Assembly (NCBI GenBank): GCA_035235625.1
Contig: CP141148.1
Coordinates: forward strand, 15,501,057 to 15,565,056
DNA: 64,000 nucleotides
Origin: Saururus chinensis
Lineage: Eukaryota; Streptophyta; Magnoliopsida; Piperales; Saururaceae
Direction: 5' to 3'
A program made the translations under genes and the position numbers. The first letter of the stretch is position 1. Each line of letters begins with the position of its first letter. This document shows, one piece after another, positions 13,330 to 26,169 of this stretch. The notes beneath the pieces were generated by a model. That model saw only the letters and a program-made list of their open reading frames with translations, did not search any database and was not told where the DNA came from.

Positions 13330-14233
13330 CCAGATTTGGGGTTAAGGTCACTAATTTGAGAAAAACTCAGGACTTGTTCTAATCTAGGGCTAGATTATGT
13401 ATAATTTGGGAGAAAACGCCAACTAACATCTCTATGATTGATTATTAATGAGGCTTTTGCTATTTGATTGAAATTTAATGTTATATGTAATGATTGGCCT
13501 TTTAATTTTTTTAAAATGTTTTTAATTTGAGCATTGACACTCCCTAGGGGCAATTTAGTAAATCTATCCTTGCTTTTTTTGCTCAAATTAATAATTCTTT
13601 CTCACTTTACATGCCTAGATATATTTTTTATTTATATTTAGTTTATTATATGTTGGGCGTGTGATTGATTGATTAGATTAGAATTGGGTGAGAATTTACA
13701 AAAGTAGCCATAACAACATTTTGGTCAATTTAATAGGCTATTTTTATTGAGTGGCTATCTTTTGTACAAAATATTATTTATCATCCTTTTATGCATGTTT
13801 TATTGTTGATTAGATGATTTATCATTGTATGTGTGGTGTGAATTAGGGTAAAAAGACCAAACTAGCCCTAGGGCTAATTTGGTAATTTTGTACTAAGTTT
13901 TTCTTGGACAGAAAAGTGAAATTCCAGCAACATTAAAATGTATTTTTTCTGGTGTATATGGCTAGTGGGTAGCATATTAAGTTTGTTTGCTTAATTACAT
14001 GTTGAATTGAACATACCTTAAGGGGTTAAGGGTAGTTTGGGTAATTCACATGCTTGTTAATTAAGTTGTGGTTGTATGCAATTTTTGTGATTGTTTTCAT
14101 CATAAAACATAGTTAAATATTACTATGATTTTATTAAGTCATATCCTTTATTCCAATAAGTAGCTTTTGGCCGTATCGCTATTATTTACTTTCTTGTAAA
14201 ATTGTCTTATTTTGTAGTTTATTTTCTTGCATC

Positions 14234-17200
14234 ATGATAAGTAAAATCATCACTTCTGAGTTGGGGAAGACTAAAAAGTTGAAGACATATAATTATCTTA
14301 TGTGGAAGAGGATGATACATCATATCCTACCTCTCTGACCTAGCTCATGTGATGGAGTAGGTCACTATGCCTCACCTAGAAAATTACACTGCAGCTAAGA
14401 GGAAAGCTCATGACAAACTAAAGGATGAAGATAACAATGATAGGTCCACCATTCTGACTTTTATAAAACATAAGATTGAAAGGCTTTTTGAAAAGTACAA
14501 GACTGCCAAAGAGATGCTCTAGGCAGTCTCTGTGAGGTATGTGCAGAAGACGAAGGCTCATAGGAAGATGTTCCACACAAAGTATCAAAATTCTAGGATA
14601 AAAGAAGGGGATGATGTGAATGAATATTTGAGTGTCATATCCATCATAGCTAATGACCTACTGATCTTGGATACCCCATCTATGAGGAATTTTAGGTGTC
14701 TATTATGTTGAATAGCCTCCCTAAGTCCTAGAAGAGTGTGGTGGTCTACCTTAATATGAGTGGCTAAAAGCTAACAATGGAAGCACGACTCCTAAGGTTA
14801 GGCTTGAGCAGGAGAGGAAGAACCATGCTAATGCTACTAGGTATGCTACTGCCAACCTAGCATAGAACTCTAGAGGTGGAAAAAAGGTGAACCTAATCTG
14901 GACTTTCTAAAAAGAAAGCTTTCAAGAAAAAGGGAAAATTGCCTCATAACAAAGAAAATAACGAGGGGAATAACAAACCACATGGTGCCTATTTCAAATG
15001 TAGCCAAGTGGGTCACTTCAAGGCTAACTGTCCCAAGAAGAATAACCAAACTAACAACAACAACAACAAAGGCAAGAACAAAGAGATCATTTGTGTTGTT
15101 CATAAGGTGATGATTGTTGATGTCAAGGAAAAGATATGGTGGCTAGACTCTATAGCTACAGTCCATGTGTCACGCTCCTGGGGCTCTAGGGGTAAGATGA
15201 TTAATCTCCTCCCTGGGCAGAACAAAATCTATGTTGGAAATAATACTTAGTGCAATTTGTAGGCAATGAGGACATTTAGGATCCCCCTGAAGGAGGGGTC
15301 CGCCCTAGTCTTGACTAATATGCTTTTTGCTTCCTTCATTAGGAGGAATATGATCTCCATCCCTGTTCCCACCAAGAAAGGATTTGAGGTCAGATTCAAT
15401 GGGAGCAAAGCAACAATGGACAAAGGTGGCTTAGTTTTATTTTTTGCAACTTAGTTGATGGATGATTGTGTCTAGATGTTTCTAACTCATTTATTCCTAA
15501 TGAATTAGTGTTTTTTGAGTATATTGTCTTGTCTGTGGATGATGTATTGCTTTGGCATATGTATTTGTGTCATGTCGTTGCAGATAAGCTACATAGAATG
15601 TTGAATGCGGGGTTATTACCCAAAATATTCAAAAACCTATGTGTGTGAGAGTATTTCATATTAGGAAAGATGATTAAGCAATCATTTGTAAAGGGACAAA
15701 GGGAAAATGAACTATTAGGGTTATTACTCAAACATATGTGAGAACTTGAATGTTTAGACCCACATAGGAATGACCTATTTCATTACCTTTATTTATGACT
15801 ATTGAAGATACGGGTACTTGTATCTTATAAACCAAAAATCTGATGCCTTAGATAGTTTCAAAGAATTAAAAACTGAGATAGAGACCCAGTTATCGAGGAA
15901 GGTCAAACTCTTGAGGACTGACAGGGGTGGTGAGTACACCTCTGATTTGTTTAAAGATTATTGTACCGATTAGGGAGTAGTGAATTAGTACACACTCCCC
16001 TATAGTCCATAGCAAAATGGAGTGACATAAAAGCATAATAGGATGCTTATGGACATGGTTAGATCCATGTTAAATCCCTCTAAATTAGAAACCAATTTTT
16101 GGGGTGAATCTCTAGTCACCGCCGTGTACATCCTTAATAGTGTACCTACGAAGGTAGTCCAATGAACACCTTATGAGCTATAGACAGGCTGGCACCCAAG
16201 CTTGGGACGCCTTAGAGTGTGGGGGACCAGGCCACATGTAAAAGTGCCTAACCAGCATAGGTCTAAGTTAGACCCTAAGACCATAAAGTGTAACTTTATT
16301 TGTTACTGTAATAAAGTGCAACTTTATTGGTTTTTGCGATCACTCTAAGGTGTACATATTCGTTAATCACTACATGGATGGGACATTGGGGACTATAGAG
16401 TCTAGAGACACTTATTTATTAGAAGAAGAATCAAATTTCAAAATACCTAGTAAAATAGTTGATTTATTTGAAATTATAAAAGAGACTGGTTCTAGTACTA
16501 CCCCTGAGGAAGTAATCGGATATAGTTAAAATGAAAACTAGGAACCTAGAGCATTGAGGGAAAGAAGACCTTTAATCCAATGGAGGGGCTTCTATACAAT
16601 GTTTGGGGAAGACAACGTCATATTAAATGAATTCATTATAGATAACCCTATTACCCTTGAGTAAGGTTTGAGTATTCTAGACACTCAAGAATGACATAAT
16701 ACTATTTAAGAGAAAATAAATTCAACCCTAAAGAACAAAGTCTGGGAGAAAGTAGATCCACTTGAAAGGCAAATGCCTATATGGTGTACATGGATCTTTA
16801 AAAAGAAGCTTAAGGAAGACGGATAAATAGACAAGTACAAAGTGAAATTAGTGATTAAAAGGTTCAGCTAAGTGTATGAGATGGACTTGAGAGAGATATA
16901 GTCACCTATTTTAAGACTTGATTCAATCAGATGTCTCTTAGCAATCGTTGCTTACTTTGATTTAAAGATACACCAAATAGATGCAAAGATTGCCTTCCTA
17001 AATAGAGATTTAGAAGATATTTACATAGAACAACCTAAGGGTTTTGTAGTTCCTAGAGAAGAATATAAGGTGTTCAAGCTAATAAAATTATTGTATGGCC
17101 TTAAACAATCTCCAAGGCAATAGTACTTCACTTTTTATAAGGTGATTTATGAATATGAGATTATAGTTCATAAGCATGATCATTATGTTTATACCTTTCT

Positions 17201-17930
17201 GGATGAGACTAGGCATATGATGTTGTCACTTTATGTAGATAGTTTACTCTTGATGGGGAATGACTTAGTATGATTATCAGCTTAAAGGAATGACCCAAAA
17301 CCCAATTTTAGATGAAATACATTGGTGAGGCTTCTTTCATCCTTGGGATGAAAATTTACATGGATAAAAGGCTAGAAAGCTAAGTATATATTAGGGTCAT
17401 ATATTGAAAGTGTTATTAAACACTTCAATGTCATTGGTTGGAAAACTATTGAATTTCCTATGCACAATGATACAGTATTTTTAAGAGTATGGCTCGTTGA
17501 ATAGATGAAGGTAAACTGGGGATGGAGTTAGTGTCATATGCATAAACTATTAGTAACTTGATATATGCCATGACTTGTACAAGACCTGATTTAAGTTTCA
17601 TGGTAGGCTTGCTAAACCACTACCAAGCAGATCTTGGACTTCAACACTTGCAAGCATTGAAAAAGGTATTTCGGCACCTTCTAGGTTTTATGAAATTAAA
17701 ACTTACTTATCAAGCAAAAAGTCTATCATTAGCTTGATCTAGTGAATTTGACTATGTGGGGGATCTAGATTACAGGAAATCCACTACCAGATTTATCATC
17801 ACTTTTGGAGGTGGGGATATTTCAAGGGTAAGAAAGAAACAAAAGAATATTTCTATGTCTATGATGGAAGTTTAGTTTTATGCATATAGTATAGTCACTT
17901 CACAGCAATCTGAACAAAGGAATTTCTAGA
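14234..17930 (+). pseudogene. copia gag-pol, multiply broken
   Basis: An ATG at 14234 opens a gag-like N terminus (…YNYLMWKRM), closed by TGA within about 35 codons. A zinc knuckle near 14985-15035 reads YFKCSQVGHFKANC, so the first Cys of CX2C is now Tyr. The protease motif reads WLDSIATVHVS where copia has DSGA. A pre-integrase region follows (15270-15650), then the integrase core around 15760-16190 with RTDRGGEYTS and YTLPYSP, then reverse transcriptase from about 16840. The RT catalytic box reads YVDS instead of YVDD near 17236. RNase H near 17750 reads DLDYRKST. Stops and frame changes occur throughout, so no product can be made. Lineage within copia was not resolved. Confidence 0.88.
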
Positions 17931-17932
17931 TA

Positions 17933-18689
17933 GACACACACTCATACTGTGCATATGACTAGGGTGTGCATATTTACTTTGTTGGACTTGGTTCTAGAAT
18001 ATGTGTCCATGGTCAGACCTATCACGAGCATGGTCACGTACAGGGGCTCAAGCCTTCGTAGGCTCAAAGAGTTAGAGCTCACACCCATTGTATCAGACCC
18101 TCTAGTTAATTCATAGTGAATTGATGCAGGCCCATTGGATTAAGCCCACTTAAGGGATGAGATCTAAAAGGACAAAGAAGAGGGGGAAGAACCCTAATCT
18201 CTTCCCCTCTCCCATCACGTCCCCCCTATTTTCCCTCCCTCTCTTTTGACGTGCTTGACAAAGGAGAAAGTAACAAGGGACTAACCGCCCCCTCTCCTCT
18301 CTCATTCATCGCCTTCCTTAGCAAGGACCTTGGGATTCATGCCAACGTCTAGATCTATGAAAGGATTCATGAGAAGGGCTTAGGATACTACATCAAGATA
18401 TCTTCACCTCATTATAAGGGATTTTGAGGGATTTATAGACACCCTTCAATTGTGAATCGGGCATTGGCGTGAAGGGAATTGGCATCCCCAGGCAAATCAA
18501 CCCTAAAGGTCAGTTAGTATCTTCCCTTGATCCAATTATTAAATGATTGATTGCCTCTTGAATATGTTTATTGCCTAAGTTGATTTGAATTTCGTATGCA
18601 TGTGTAGAGATTGTTGAAAAGATTAAAAAAGTGTGCCACCCCTATCTAAAAAAGTGCGCCACCCCTATCTGCTACTCCACTACTCAACA
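17933..18689 (+). repeat. copia right LTR
   Basis: Counterpart of the left LTR, diverged by substitutions and small indels. Near its 3' end a 26-nt stretch (AAAAAAGTG(T/C)GCCACCCC type, 18625-18670) is repeated twice, which the left LTR lacks. Confidence 0.75.
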
Positions 18690-19106
18690 AACTCTGCCTC
18701 TTACATTGTGGCTACCGAACTTCCCCATGCACCACGACTTGAGTTCCGCTTTATGGCAGCTAGAACTTCAGTGTTGTTGATCAAAACTCAATTGGACTAT
18801 AGTTGAGCATTCCATTGGAGATCTGTTTGAGTTGAATGTTGGAGCTCCACCACTACTGTCGCGGAAAACCATCTTGCCAGCCACCAGAGCTTGGCCTCCA
18901 CGACTACTGAAACTCGACCTCCAACATTATCGGAGCTTTGCCTCCAAATCTTCCCTTTGGAGGTGACAACTTCTCATAATAATTAAATATTCAAAAGTCA
19001 ACTTTAAAATAATAATATCGACTAACCGAATCCAATGCACTTCTCACACAAAAAGTCAGACAAAATAGTTCTTCGCAGAATCCGGTAAACTTGATAATTC
19101 GTTCAT

Positions 19107-19200
19107 AGACAGAAACTGATAAATAATTTAAAATCAGATAAAACATCATTCAATAAATCTGATAAATAATTCAAAATCAAATAAAACATCATTTATAGAA
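19107..19200. repeat. 45-bp direct repeat, two tandem copies
   Basis: CTGATAAATAATT(T/C)AAAATC followed by A(G/A)ATAAAACATCATT occurs twice head to tail with few differences. Confidence 0.75.
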
Positions 19201-19407
19201 TGTTGCCATACCGAAGTGACATACACCAGTGTTCGTGGGGCATCGGGATCAGAATAAAGAGGATCTTCCCACGATATCCAACTTCATGGGTGTGCCATAT
19301 GCCGTAATAGGCAATACCTAGGAGTCATAACTCTGACAGTTTTTGGGCTTTGTACGAAATAGCTACGCTTCAAAACCGATCGTAATTTTTGGGTTTTATA
19401 CCAAATA

Positions 19408-19725
19408 GGTACCCTTCAAATCCAATCAAATCATTCATCAATATAATTTAGATAATAATATGATCTTTAAAGCTCATATCACAATAAAATCCACCTTAGA
19501 TGTGTACAATACGCTATTATCTTAGTGTTTGCCTAACCCATAATAAATAACGTCTAATTTTAAAATAATATTTTATTTAATAGAATCATAAAATCATACG
19601 GTCTAGTCGTAGCACGAAATTAGAGCTTAACTACCCTTCAAATCCGGTCAAATCGTTCGTCAATACAATTTAGATAATAATATGATCTTTAAAGCTCGTA
19701 TCACAATAATATCATTTCCACCTTT
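19408..19725. repeat. ~85-bp direct repeat, spaced ~221 bp
   Basis: Copies at about 19408-19500 and 19629-19725 share ACCCTTCAAATCC, then ATTTAGATAATAATATGATC, then TTTAAAGCTC(A/G)TATCACAA. The period is near 221 bp, so this is either a partial tandem duplication or two units of a longer degenerate satellite. Confidence 0.75.
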
Positions 19726-20825
19726 TATCGAAGCTATCTCGAATTAAGTAGGTGTGGTTTTTAAATGGGTAAAAATAGGCAAATGATGGTGAAGAACCGC
19801 GCGTTTAGGCTTAAAAACACGCGCTTGTACAAAAGGGAAGGAGAGGAGGAAGGGATGGGGCGTGTTGCACCTCCCTCACCCTAGGCACAAAGGCCCTCTG
19901 GATGAGTGACAAAGGCCAAAATAAATGCCGCATTGTGGTAGTTCAATTTCTGCAAATGCGGTAGGGTAAGGTGAGCTGGCTAACGCCAGCCCTTGCGGAG
20001 AAAGAAGAGGAAAAGAGAAGGAATTAGATTGAAGGATTTTTTTGTTAAAATTTAAATTTTTGGTTGCAAAAATGTAAAAGATATTTTTTTTCTAATAAAT
20101 GTAGAATCCAATGGGACTAGCTGGCTAAGCCTAAAATATATTGGCTTTAATAACATATGAGTGCCACTTTAATGTCCCATGCCAATTTTTCCAAATATAT
20201 TTTATTTGTTATAGGCAAAGACATATTTTATTTGTTACACAAAATAGGTAAATTTCTAATTAATTACTTTTTTTTAAATATTTGTCTTTTTTCATTAGTA
20301 TTTGGGAAATTGAAACAAATTAGTTTTCTTCTTATTAACTCCTAGTAAATCTCATGATTGAAACATAAAGTTAGGACTGCAAGCGGGCTAGGCCTTGGTG
20401 GGCCAAGGGTAGGCTCAGGCCCAGGCCCGGCCCTAAACATAAATGTCAGTTTGAGGACCCGATCTTGCCCTAACCTCCCAAATAAAAAGCTGGCATGGCC
20501 GGACCCGATATGTGGGCCAGGCCGAGGCATGGGCTTTCAGGCTTTCTTCACCAGTACCACCAGTGAGAGAAAAGGTGGCCAATAGGGGTGAGAAAAGAGA
20601 AGAGGAAGACAATTCGGAGGAGGCAATTAGGGAGGAGAGGGACCAAGAGAGGCAGTAGTCCACTTATCTGGTGGTGGATTGAGGGGCTGAGGGAGGCGAT
20701 TCGATGGAAGCAAGAAAGGAGCAACAGAGGGAGGCAGTGGTCTGGCAGATAAAAGAATGGAGAAGGACTGAGGTAGGAAGTGATCCACTAGTCTAGCATA
20801 GGTGATAAAGTGAAGAGAAACTGAA

Positions 20826-21153
20826 TGATGTGCCCGATGCAGGCAAATCGGCACCTAGGAGAATTTCACAGGGAAAGGGGAGAAATATTGAAGAAAGGGG
20901 AGAAGTCTGAGAATCACCAAATTGCATAACTGGAAAACAAGAGTCAAGGTCCGCCCTTATGGGAGACGACCCCCCTAATGAACCGGACCAACTAAACCAA
21001 CCCAGCCCGGTTCATACAATATAATCTAATTAGCGGTTCGGCTAATCCAAGCCCTAATTGAACCAATAAGTAAAAGACTACAATCACAACTAAATAGTCA
21101 AGGCAATAAAGTAATACAAGGAGTCTGGGTATCGTGCGCAATCGTGCACAACA
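20826..21153 (-). repeat. Reina-like 3' LTR (328 bp)
   Basis: Left copy on the plus strand. It has 4 bases that the other LTR lacks (in the GGACCAAC region near 20986) and lacks one base that the other has. The edges are fixed by TG…CA and the ctgaa duplication. Confidence 0.95.
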
Positions 21154-21169
21154 CTCCACCACGCTTCCG
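21154..21169 (-). other. polypurine tract of the Reina-like element
   Basis: Minus strand reads CGGAAGCGTGGTGGAG directly before the 3' LTR. It touches the pol stop codon (TAG, 21170-21172). Confidence 0.7.
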
Positions 21170-24100
21170 CTAATCGCCTTGTCTGCAAGGCGACCATGCT
21201 GGATAACGAGCCAAGAAATCATCCTCAAGCATCCACGTCGCATCCTCCAAAGGTTGACCCTGCCAGGAAACCAAAACCTCAGTAACAATGCGACCCAAAT
21301 GACGAACCCTCCTCTTCTCAAGCACAGAGCAGGAACTGGAGCAGGAGGCAGAACATGGCCCATCGGCGGTGGAGGCGACACATCTACTGCCAAGGTGGGG
21401 TCACCAACAAACCTGCGAAGACGGTACATATGGAACAAAGGATGGACCAAGGAATCAAGCGGCAAGGAAAGGTGGTAAGCAACCGGACCAACGTGAGCTT
21501 CCACTGGATATGGACCATGAAACCTGGGAGTGAGCTTGGAGTGCTCGGGCTGAAACAAGGAAGTCTGGCACTGTGGTAAGACAGAGACATAAACCAAGTC
21601 ACCAACTTGGAACTCCCGATCAGTCCGGCGGCCATCATAGAGCTGTTTCATCCGGTTCTGAGCCTCTGCCAGATTCATCTTCAATTGCCGCAAGACCTCA
21701 TCACGGGTTTGTAGCATATAATCCACCTCCGCCACCTTAGAGCGATGAGGAACATATGACAAAATAGTAGGGGGAGGGCGGCCATACAACACTTTGAAAG
21801 GAGTGAAGCCCACGCGCGTGTGATAGGCAGTATTATAGGACCACTCTGCCCAAGGAAGAAGCTGCAGCCAACGGTGAGGCTGCGTCATCGTGAAGCATTG
21901 CAGGTACTGCTCCAATCACTGATTAACGACTTCCGTCTGTCCATCCGTCTGAGGGTGATAAGCAGTGCTCATGTGAAGGGATGTACCCTGTAAGGCAAAG
22001 AACTCCTGCCAAAACTGAGAAAGGAAGATACGATCACAATCAGACACAATGGTACAAGGCATACCATGAAGCTTTGCCACCTCTCGAACATACAGGTCCG
22101 CCACCATTTTAGCATTGAAGGGGTGACCGAGCGCGCAGAAGTGAGCATACTTAGACAGACGGTCAACCACAACCATGATCACCGATTTACCATGCACCAG
22201 TGGCAAGGCCTCCACAAAGTCCATCGATACATCCTCCCATACTTGGTCCGGAATGGGTAGGGGTTGGAGCAACCCAGCTGGAGAAGTGGTAGCAGCCTTG
22301 GCGCACTGACAAACATCACAAGCGGCCACATACTCATGCACAGCCCGACGAACTCCCAACCATAAGAAACTCTGGCTGACCAGCTTATAAGTGCCAAAAA
22401 CCCCTTCATGACCAGCAATGGGAGAATCATGGAAATGAGATATAATGCGACGACGAAGATCAGAGACATTAGGAACCCACAAGCGATCCTTCCAGAACAA
22501 CAGATCATCCCGCCAAGTGTAAAACGGACGGCCTGCCGGGTCCTGCTGAAGGGCAGCGATCAAAGCCTGCGTCGAAGTATCCAAGCAGTAGGCATGCTTT
22601 AACTCATCAATAAAGGGACAAGAGAGCGTGGAGAAGGCAAAGCACGACCCCGGGGCCAATATACGAAAGAGAGCGTCGGCCACTGTGTTCTCTGAACCCT
22701 TCTTATAAACAACTTCATAATCATAACCCAAAAGTTTATTGACCCAACGCTGCTGAGACGGAGTGGACACCCGCTTTTCGAGGAAATACTTCAATGGCTG
22801 ATGGTCAGTGCAAATCAGGAACCGTCAACCCAAGAGGTACGGTCGCCATTTGGTGATGGCATGGATGATAGCCAGCATTTCCTTCTCATAGACGGACAGT
22901 GACAAGGAGCGGCCCGCCAGAGCCTTGCTGAAATAGGCGATGGGACGCTCATCCTATAACAAAACTGCCCCTAAGCCAGCATCCGAAGCATCCGTCTCTA
23001 CCACAAACGGGCGGCTGAAATCAGGCAGAATCAAGACTGGGGCGGAGGCCATGGCGTGCTTCAGCCTGTCAAAGGCCTCCTGGGCATCCGGAGTCCAAGC
23101 AAAAGCACCCCGTTTGAGCAGCACTGTCAGAGGACAAGCCAATTCCCCATAGCGACTAATGAAGTGCTGATAGTACCCGGTGAGGCCTAGAAATCCACGG
23201 AGTGCTCGAACACACGTGGGAATAGGCCAAGACAGCATGGCAGCAACCTTGGCTGGGTCAGTGGCAACACCATTCCCCAATATAATGTGGCCTAAATACT
23301 CCACCTGCTGATTGCCAAAGGAGCACTTCGAACGTTTAAGACATAAAGAATTGGCACGCAGAATAGAGAAAACCGACCTGAGTTGTGTCAAGTGCTCAGC
23401 CCACGATCTGCTGTAGACCAGAATATCATCAAAGAAAACGAAGATATAACGGCGCAGGAAGGGACGAAAGAGGTTGTTCATGAGGCACTGGAATGTGGAT
23501 GGGGCATTAGTCAACCCAAACGGCATAACCAGGAACTTGAAGTGGCCATCGTGAGCCCGGAAGGCTATCTTGTGCACATCGGCGGCATTCATGCGAATAT
23601 GATGATAGCCCAAATGCAGGTCGAGCTTACTAAACACCGTAGTGCCGGTCAACTCATCGAGTAACTCCTCAATCACTGGAATCGGGTACTTATCTTTCAC
23701 AGTAACGGCATTGAGGGAATGGTAGTCCACACAAAAGTGCCAAGTACCGTCCTTCTTACGCACCAGCAACACCGACGACGAATAGGAACTCGTACTGGGC
23801 CTAATAATTCCGGCCTGAAGCAAATCGGCCACAAGACGCTCGATCTCTGCCTTCTGAATATGTGGATATTGATAGGGACGCACATTGGTTGGGGCGGCAC
23901 CAGGGGTAATCGGAATATGATGGTCATGGGAGCGGCGAGGCAGTAGTCCCTGTGGCTCAGCGAACAAGTCTTGGTAATCTGTCAAAAGCTCCTGGAGGTC
24001 GGTCTGCATGATATCTTGAGACACCTCAATGACTGCCTGCTGCTGTAAAAGAAGCCCTTGGGGGGCGTACCGGAACAAGGAGCTCGAAGGATGGGCAGAG

Positions 24101-25809
24101 AGCAGGGTGCCCGGCTTCGAACCTTTCAACCGGACGCACTGTCCTTGGAGCTCAAAGTCCATCCACATCTCCCAAAAATTCCAAACAACATCGTCAAGCT
24201 CCTGGAGCCACTGCACACCTAACACAACGTCCGCCCCTTTGGTCGGCAACAAGAAGAGATTAGTGACAAATGCATGGCCTTGTATAGACAAAGTAACCTG
24301 CGCACACACCCCATTGCTCCGGAGGTGCATGCCATCTCCAATCAATACGTCAAAGGGTTTGGAGTCCGATACGAAACACCCAAGTCGGTTGGCTACCCTT
24401 TCATTAATAAAATTGTGGGTAGAACCACTGTCTATCAGGATAGCTACCTGTTGGCGCTTGAGGAACCCTTGAATGCGCATCATGCGAGGCGTAAAGGCCC
24501 CAAAGAAGGCATGCACAGATATCTCCGGTAAGAGCTCATCACCGGCGGACAGTGCAGAGCCATCAGAACCCTCGTCGCCTTCGTCAATTTCTTCCACCAA
24601 AAGGCTGCCCTTAACAGAGCAGCGATGCCCGGGCACGAATTTCTTGTCACATCTGAAACATAGTCCCTTCGAGCGACGTTCCTCCATTTGAGACAGAGTG
24701 AGACGTCGCACTATAGGACCAGCAGGAGCGGGTAGCTGGTTGGGCCGGCCAGGGGCAGCACTGCTGGGAAGCGAATGCACAGGAGTCGCGCTAGGAACAG
24801 AATGGCCCAATGGTCCAAGCTGCCCCCCTCTGCGCTGTCTGGTCAGTTTCTCCTCTTCTATGCGAGCGTGGCGCACCACGTCCCACATGTTGGCGCATGG
24901 AAAGTGTCGTATCTCTTCTGAAATTTCGGGCTTGAGGCCGCGCTTGAAGGTACCCACCAAGGCGGCTACCGGCCAGTCAGGCAGTCAATTGGCCACCTTC
25001 ATGAATTCAGTGTAGTATGCACGGACGGTGGTAGTCTGGCGTAGGGATGACAACATCTCATTAAAATCTTGGAACTCATTAGACCCAAACTGAACATAGA
25101 GTTCATTGGAAAAGGCCACCCATGTAGGGTAGCGCACCTCCTTCTCAAAACTCTGGAACCACACCGATGTGTCGCCATCAAGGTGGAAGGCGGCGATGCG
25201 CAAGCGCTCGGCCTCTGAATTAGTGCCTTGCTAGGTGAAAATTTTTTCAGCCTTATACAACCATTCCACCGGATTGTCATCCCCGTTGTAGCGAGGGAGT
25301 TGCAGGCGAGCCAGACGAGGTTCAGCGCCCTCTCGTTGGCCCCCACCATGTCGAGGAAACTTGTCCCAATCCTCTTCAGTGTCCTGGAAGTGATTAGGAT
25401 GGGGCGGCATCATAGGTGCATTTTCACGAACACTTGGTGTGCCTCGCATATCCCAGGTCTGGCGCCTCCCTCCTACTGTTGTCTAACCAATGCCATAGCA
25501 TGCAGGATAGGGCAGTCCTCCTATGTTGACGCCGGCCAGCACTGGGGTGGTGGGTAGGGTCGGTTCCGGGGCCTGCGAGGGCTCACCCTTCTCCAGAGTA
25601 ACAGTGGTCGGTGCAGGCAACACAGGCATGACGCGTGCTGCCAGGGCGTCCTGCTGTACCTTCACTCTGGTGAGGTCGGCAGCAAGGGCTTGCACAGTTG
25701 TGAGGATCTCGGAAAGCTTGGCATCACTGACAGTGGAATTGTCCTGCAGACTGTCTGTTGAAGATGGCGCTGGCGCCTCCTGCACAACAGCCTGTTTACC
25801 ACGAGCCAT
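21170..25809 (-). pseudogene. gag-pol polyprotein, single frame, six stops and one frameshift
   Basis: ATG at 25809 (MARGK…) starts a frame that stays open apart from in-frame stops at 25483, 25231, 24985, 22954, 22825 and 21916 (lowest base of each). Domain order: gag; zinc knuckle CFRCDKKFVPGHRC at 24660-24619; protease LIDSGSTHNF near 24435; reverse transcriptase about 23770-23230 with catalytic FFDD at 23436-23425; RNase H around 23010-22780; integrase with HHCC near 22430-22310 and a DD35E triad at 22221, 22041 and 21933. The chromodomain-like tail is now one frame off, with the shift near 21320-21345. It ends in LARYPAWSPCRQGD and TAG at 21170. Two of the TGA stops fit CGA to TGA decay at methylated CpG. 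No product can be made. Confidence 0.93.
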
Positions 25810-25826
25810 GGCCGGGAATCGCACAA

Positions 25827-25838
25827 GCTCCAATACCA
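25827..25838 (-). other. primer-binding site of the Reina-like element
   Basis: Minus strand reads TGGTATTGGAGC, one base after the 5' LTR. This matches the common initiator tRNA-Met site TGGTATCAGAGC at 10 of 12. The Tekay-like element has the identical 12 bases. Confidence 0.8.
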
Positions 25839-25839
25839 A

Positions 25840-26164
25840 TGATGTGCCCGATGTAGGCACAATCGGCACCTAGGAGAATTGCGCAGGGAAAGGGGAGAAA
25901 TATTGAAGAAAGGGGAGAAGTCTGAGAATCACCAAATTGCATAACTGGAAAACAAGAGTCAAGGTCCGCCCTTATGGGAGACGAGCCCCCTAGTGAACCG
26001 GGCTAAACCAACCCAGCCCGGTTCATACAATATAATCTAATTAGCGGTTCAGCTAATCCAAGCCCTAACTGAACCAATAAGTAAAAGACTACAATCACAA
26101 CTAAATAGTCAAGGCAATAAAGTAATACAAGGAGTCTGGGTATCATGCGCAATCGTGCACAACA
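25840..26164 (-). repeat. Reina-like 5' LTR (325 bp)
   Basis: Right copy on the plus strand, about 97% identical to 20826-21153 by eye. It is followed by the ctgaa duplication. Confidence 0.95.
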
Positions 26165-26169
26165 CTGAA

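Larger units (their letters stand above)
12505..18689 (+). mobile_element. decayed Ty1/copia LTR retrotransposon
   Basis: Two related LTRs flank broken gag-pol in the copia order: gag, protease, integrase, reverse transcriptase, RNase H. The LTR 3' ends (13316 and 18689) are fixed by CCACTCCACA and CCACTACTCAACA, with a PBS-like site just after the left one. The 5' edges are less certain: homology begins near ACACACAC(T/A) around 12505 and 17933. No convincing target duplication was found. Many stops and drifted LTRs point to an old insertion. Confidence 0.85.
18690..20363. other. repeat-bearing intergenic DNA, no gene
   Basis: No domain was recognised. It has phrases repeated about GAGCT(T/C)GGCCTCCA (18880-18960) and two direct-repeat pairs listed separately. 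The GGAGGTGACAACTTC word at 18959 could be an LTR edge on the minus strand, but no partner end was established. Confidence 0.5.
20826..26164 (-). mobile_element. chromovirus-type Ty3/gypsy element (Reina-like), 5339 bp
   Basis: Complete structure on the minus strand: 5' LTR 25840-26164, PBS 25827-25838, one gag-pol frame, purine tract 21154-21169, 3' LTR 20826-21153. A perfect 5-bp duplication, ctgaa, lies at 20821-20825 and 26165-26169. LTRs run TGTTG…ACATCA. The two LTRs differ by about nine substitutions and two indels, so the insertion is fairly young. Size, ~325-bp LTRs, a single frame and a chromodomain-like tail point to the Reina lineage of chromoviruses; that placement is an inference. 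Confidence 0.93.

Noticed and set aside
20992-21173. C-terminal 60 or so codons of the 307-codon frame ending at 20992
   Set aside because: They run into the LTR in the wrong frame; the true pol tail is in the neighbouring frame and stops at 21170.
22940-25873. Plus-strand frames of 60-147 codons opposite the gypsy pol
   Set aside because: Antisense shadows of a GC-balanced coding frame with no domains.
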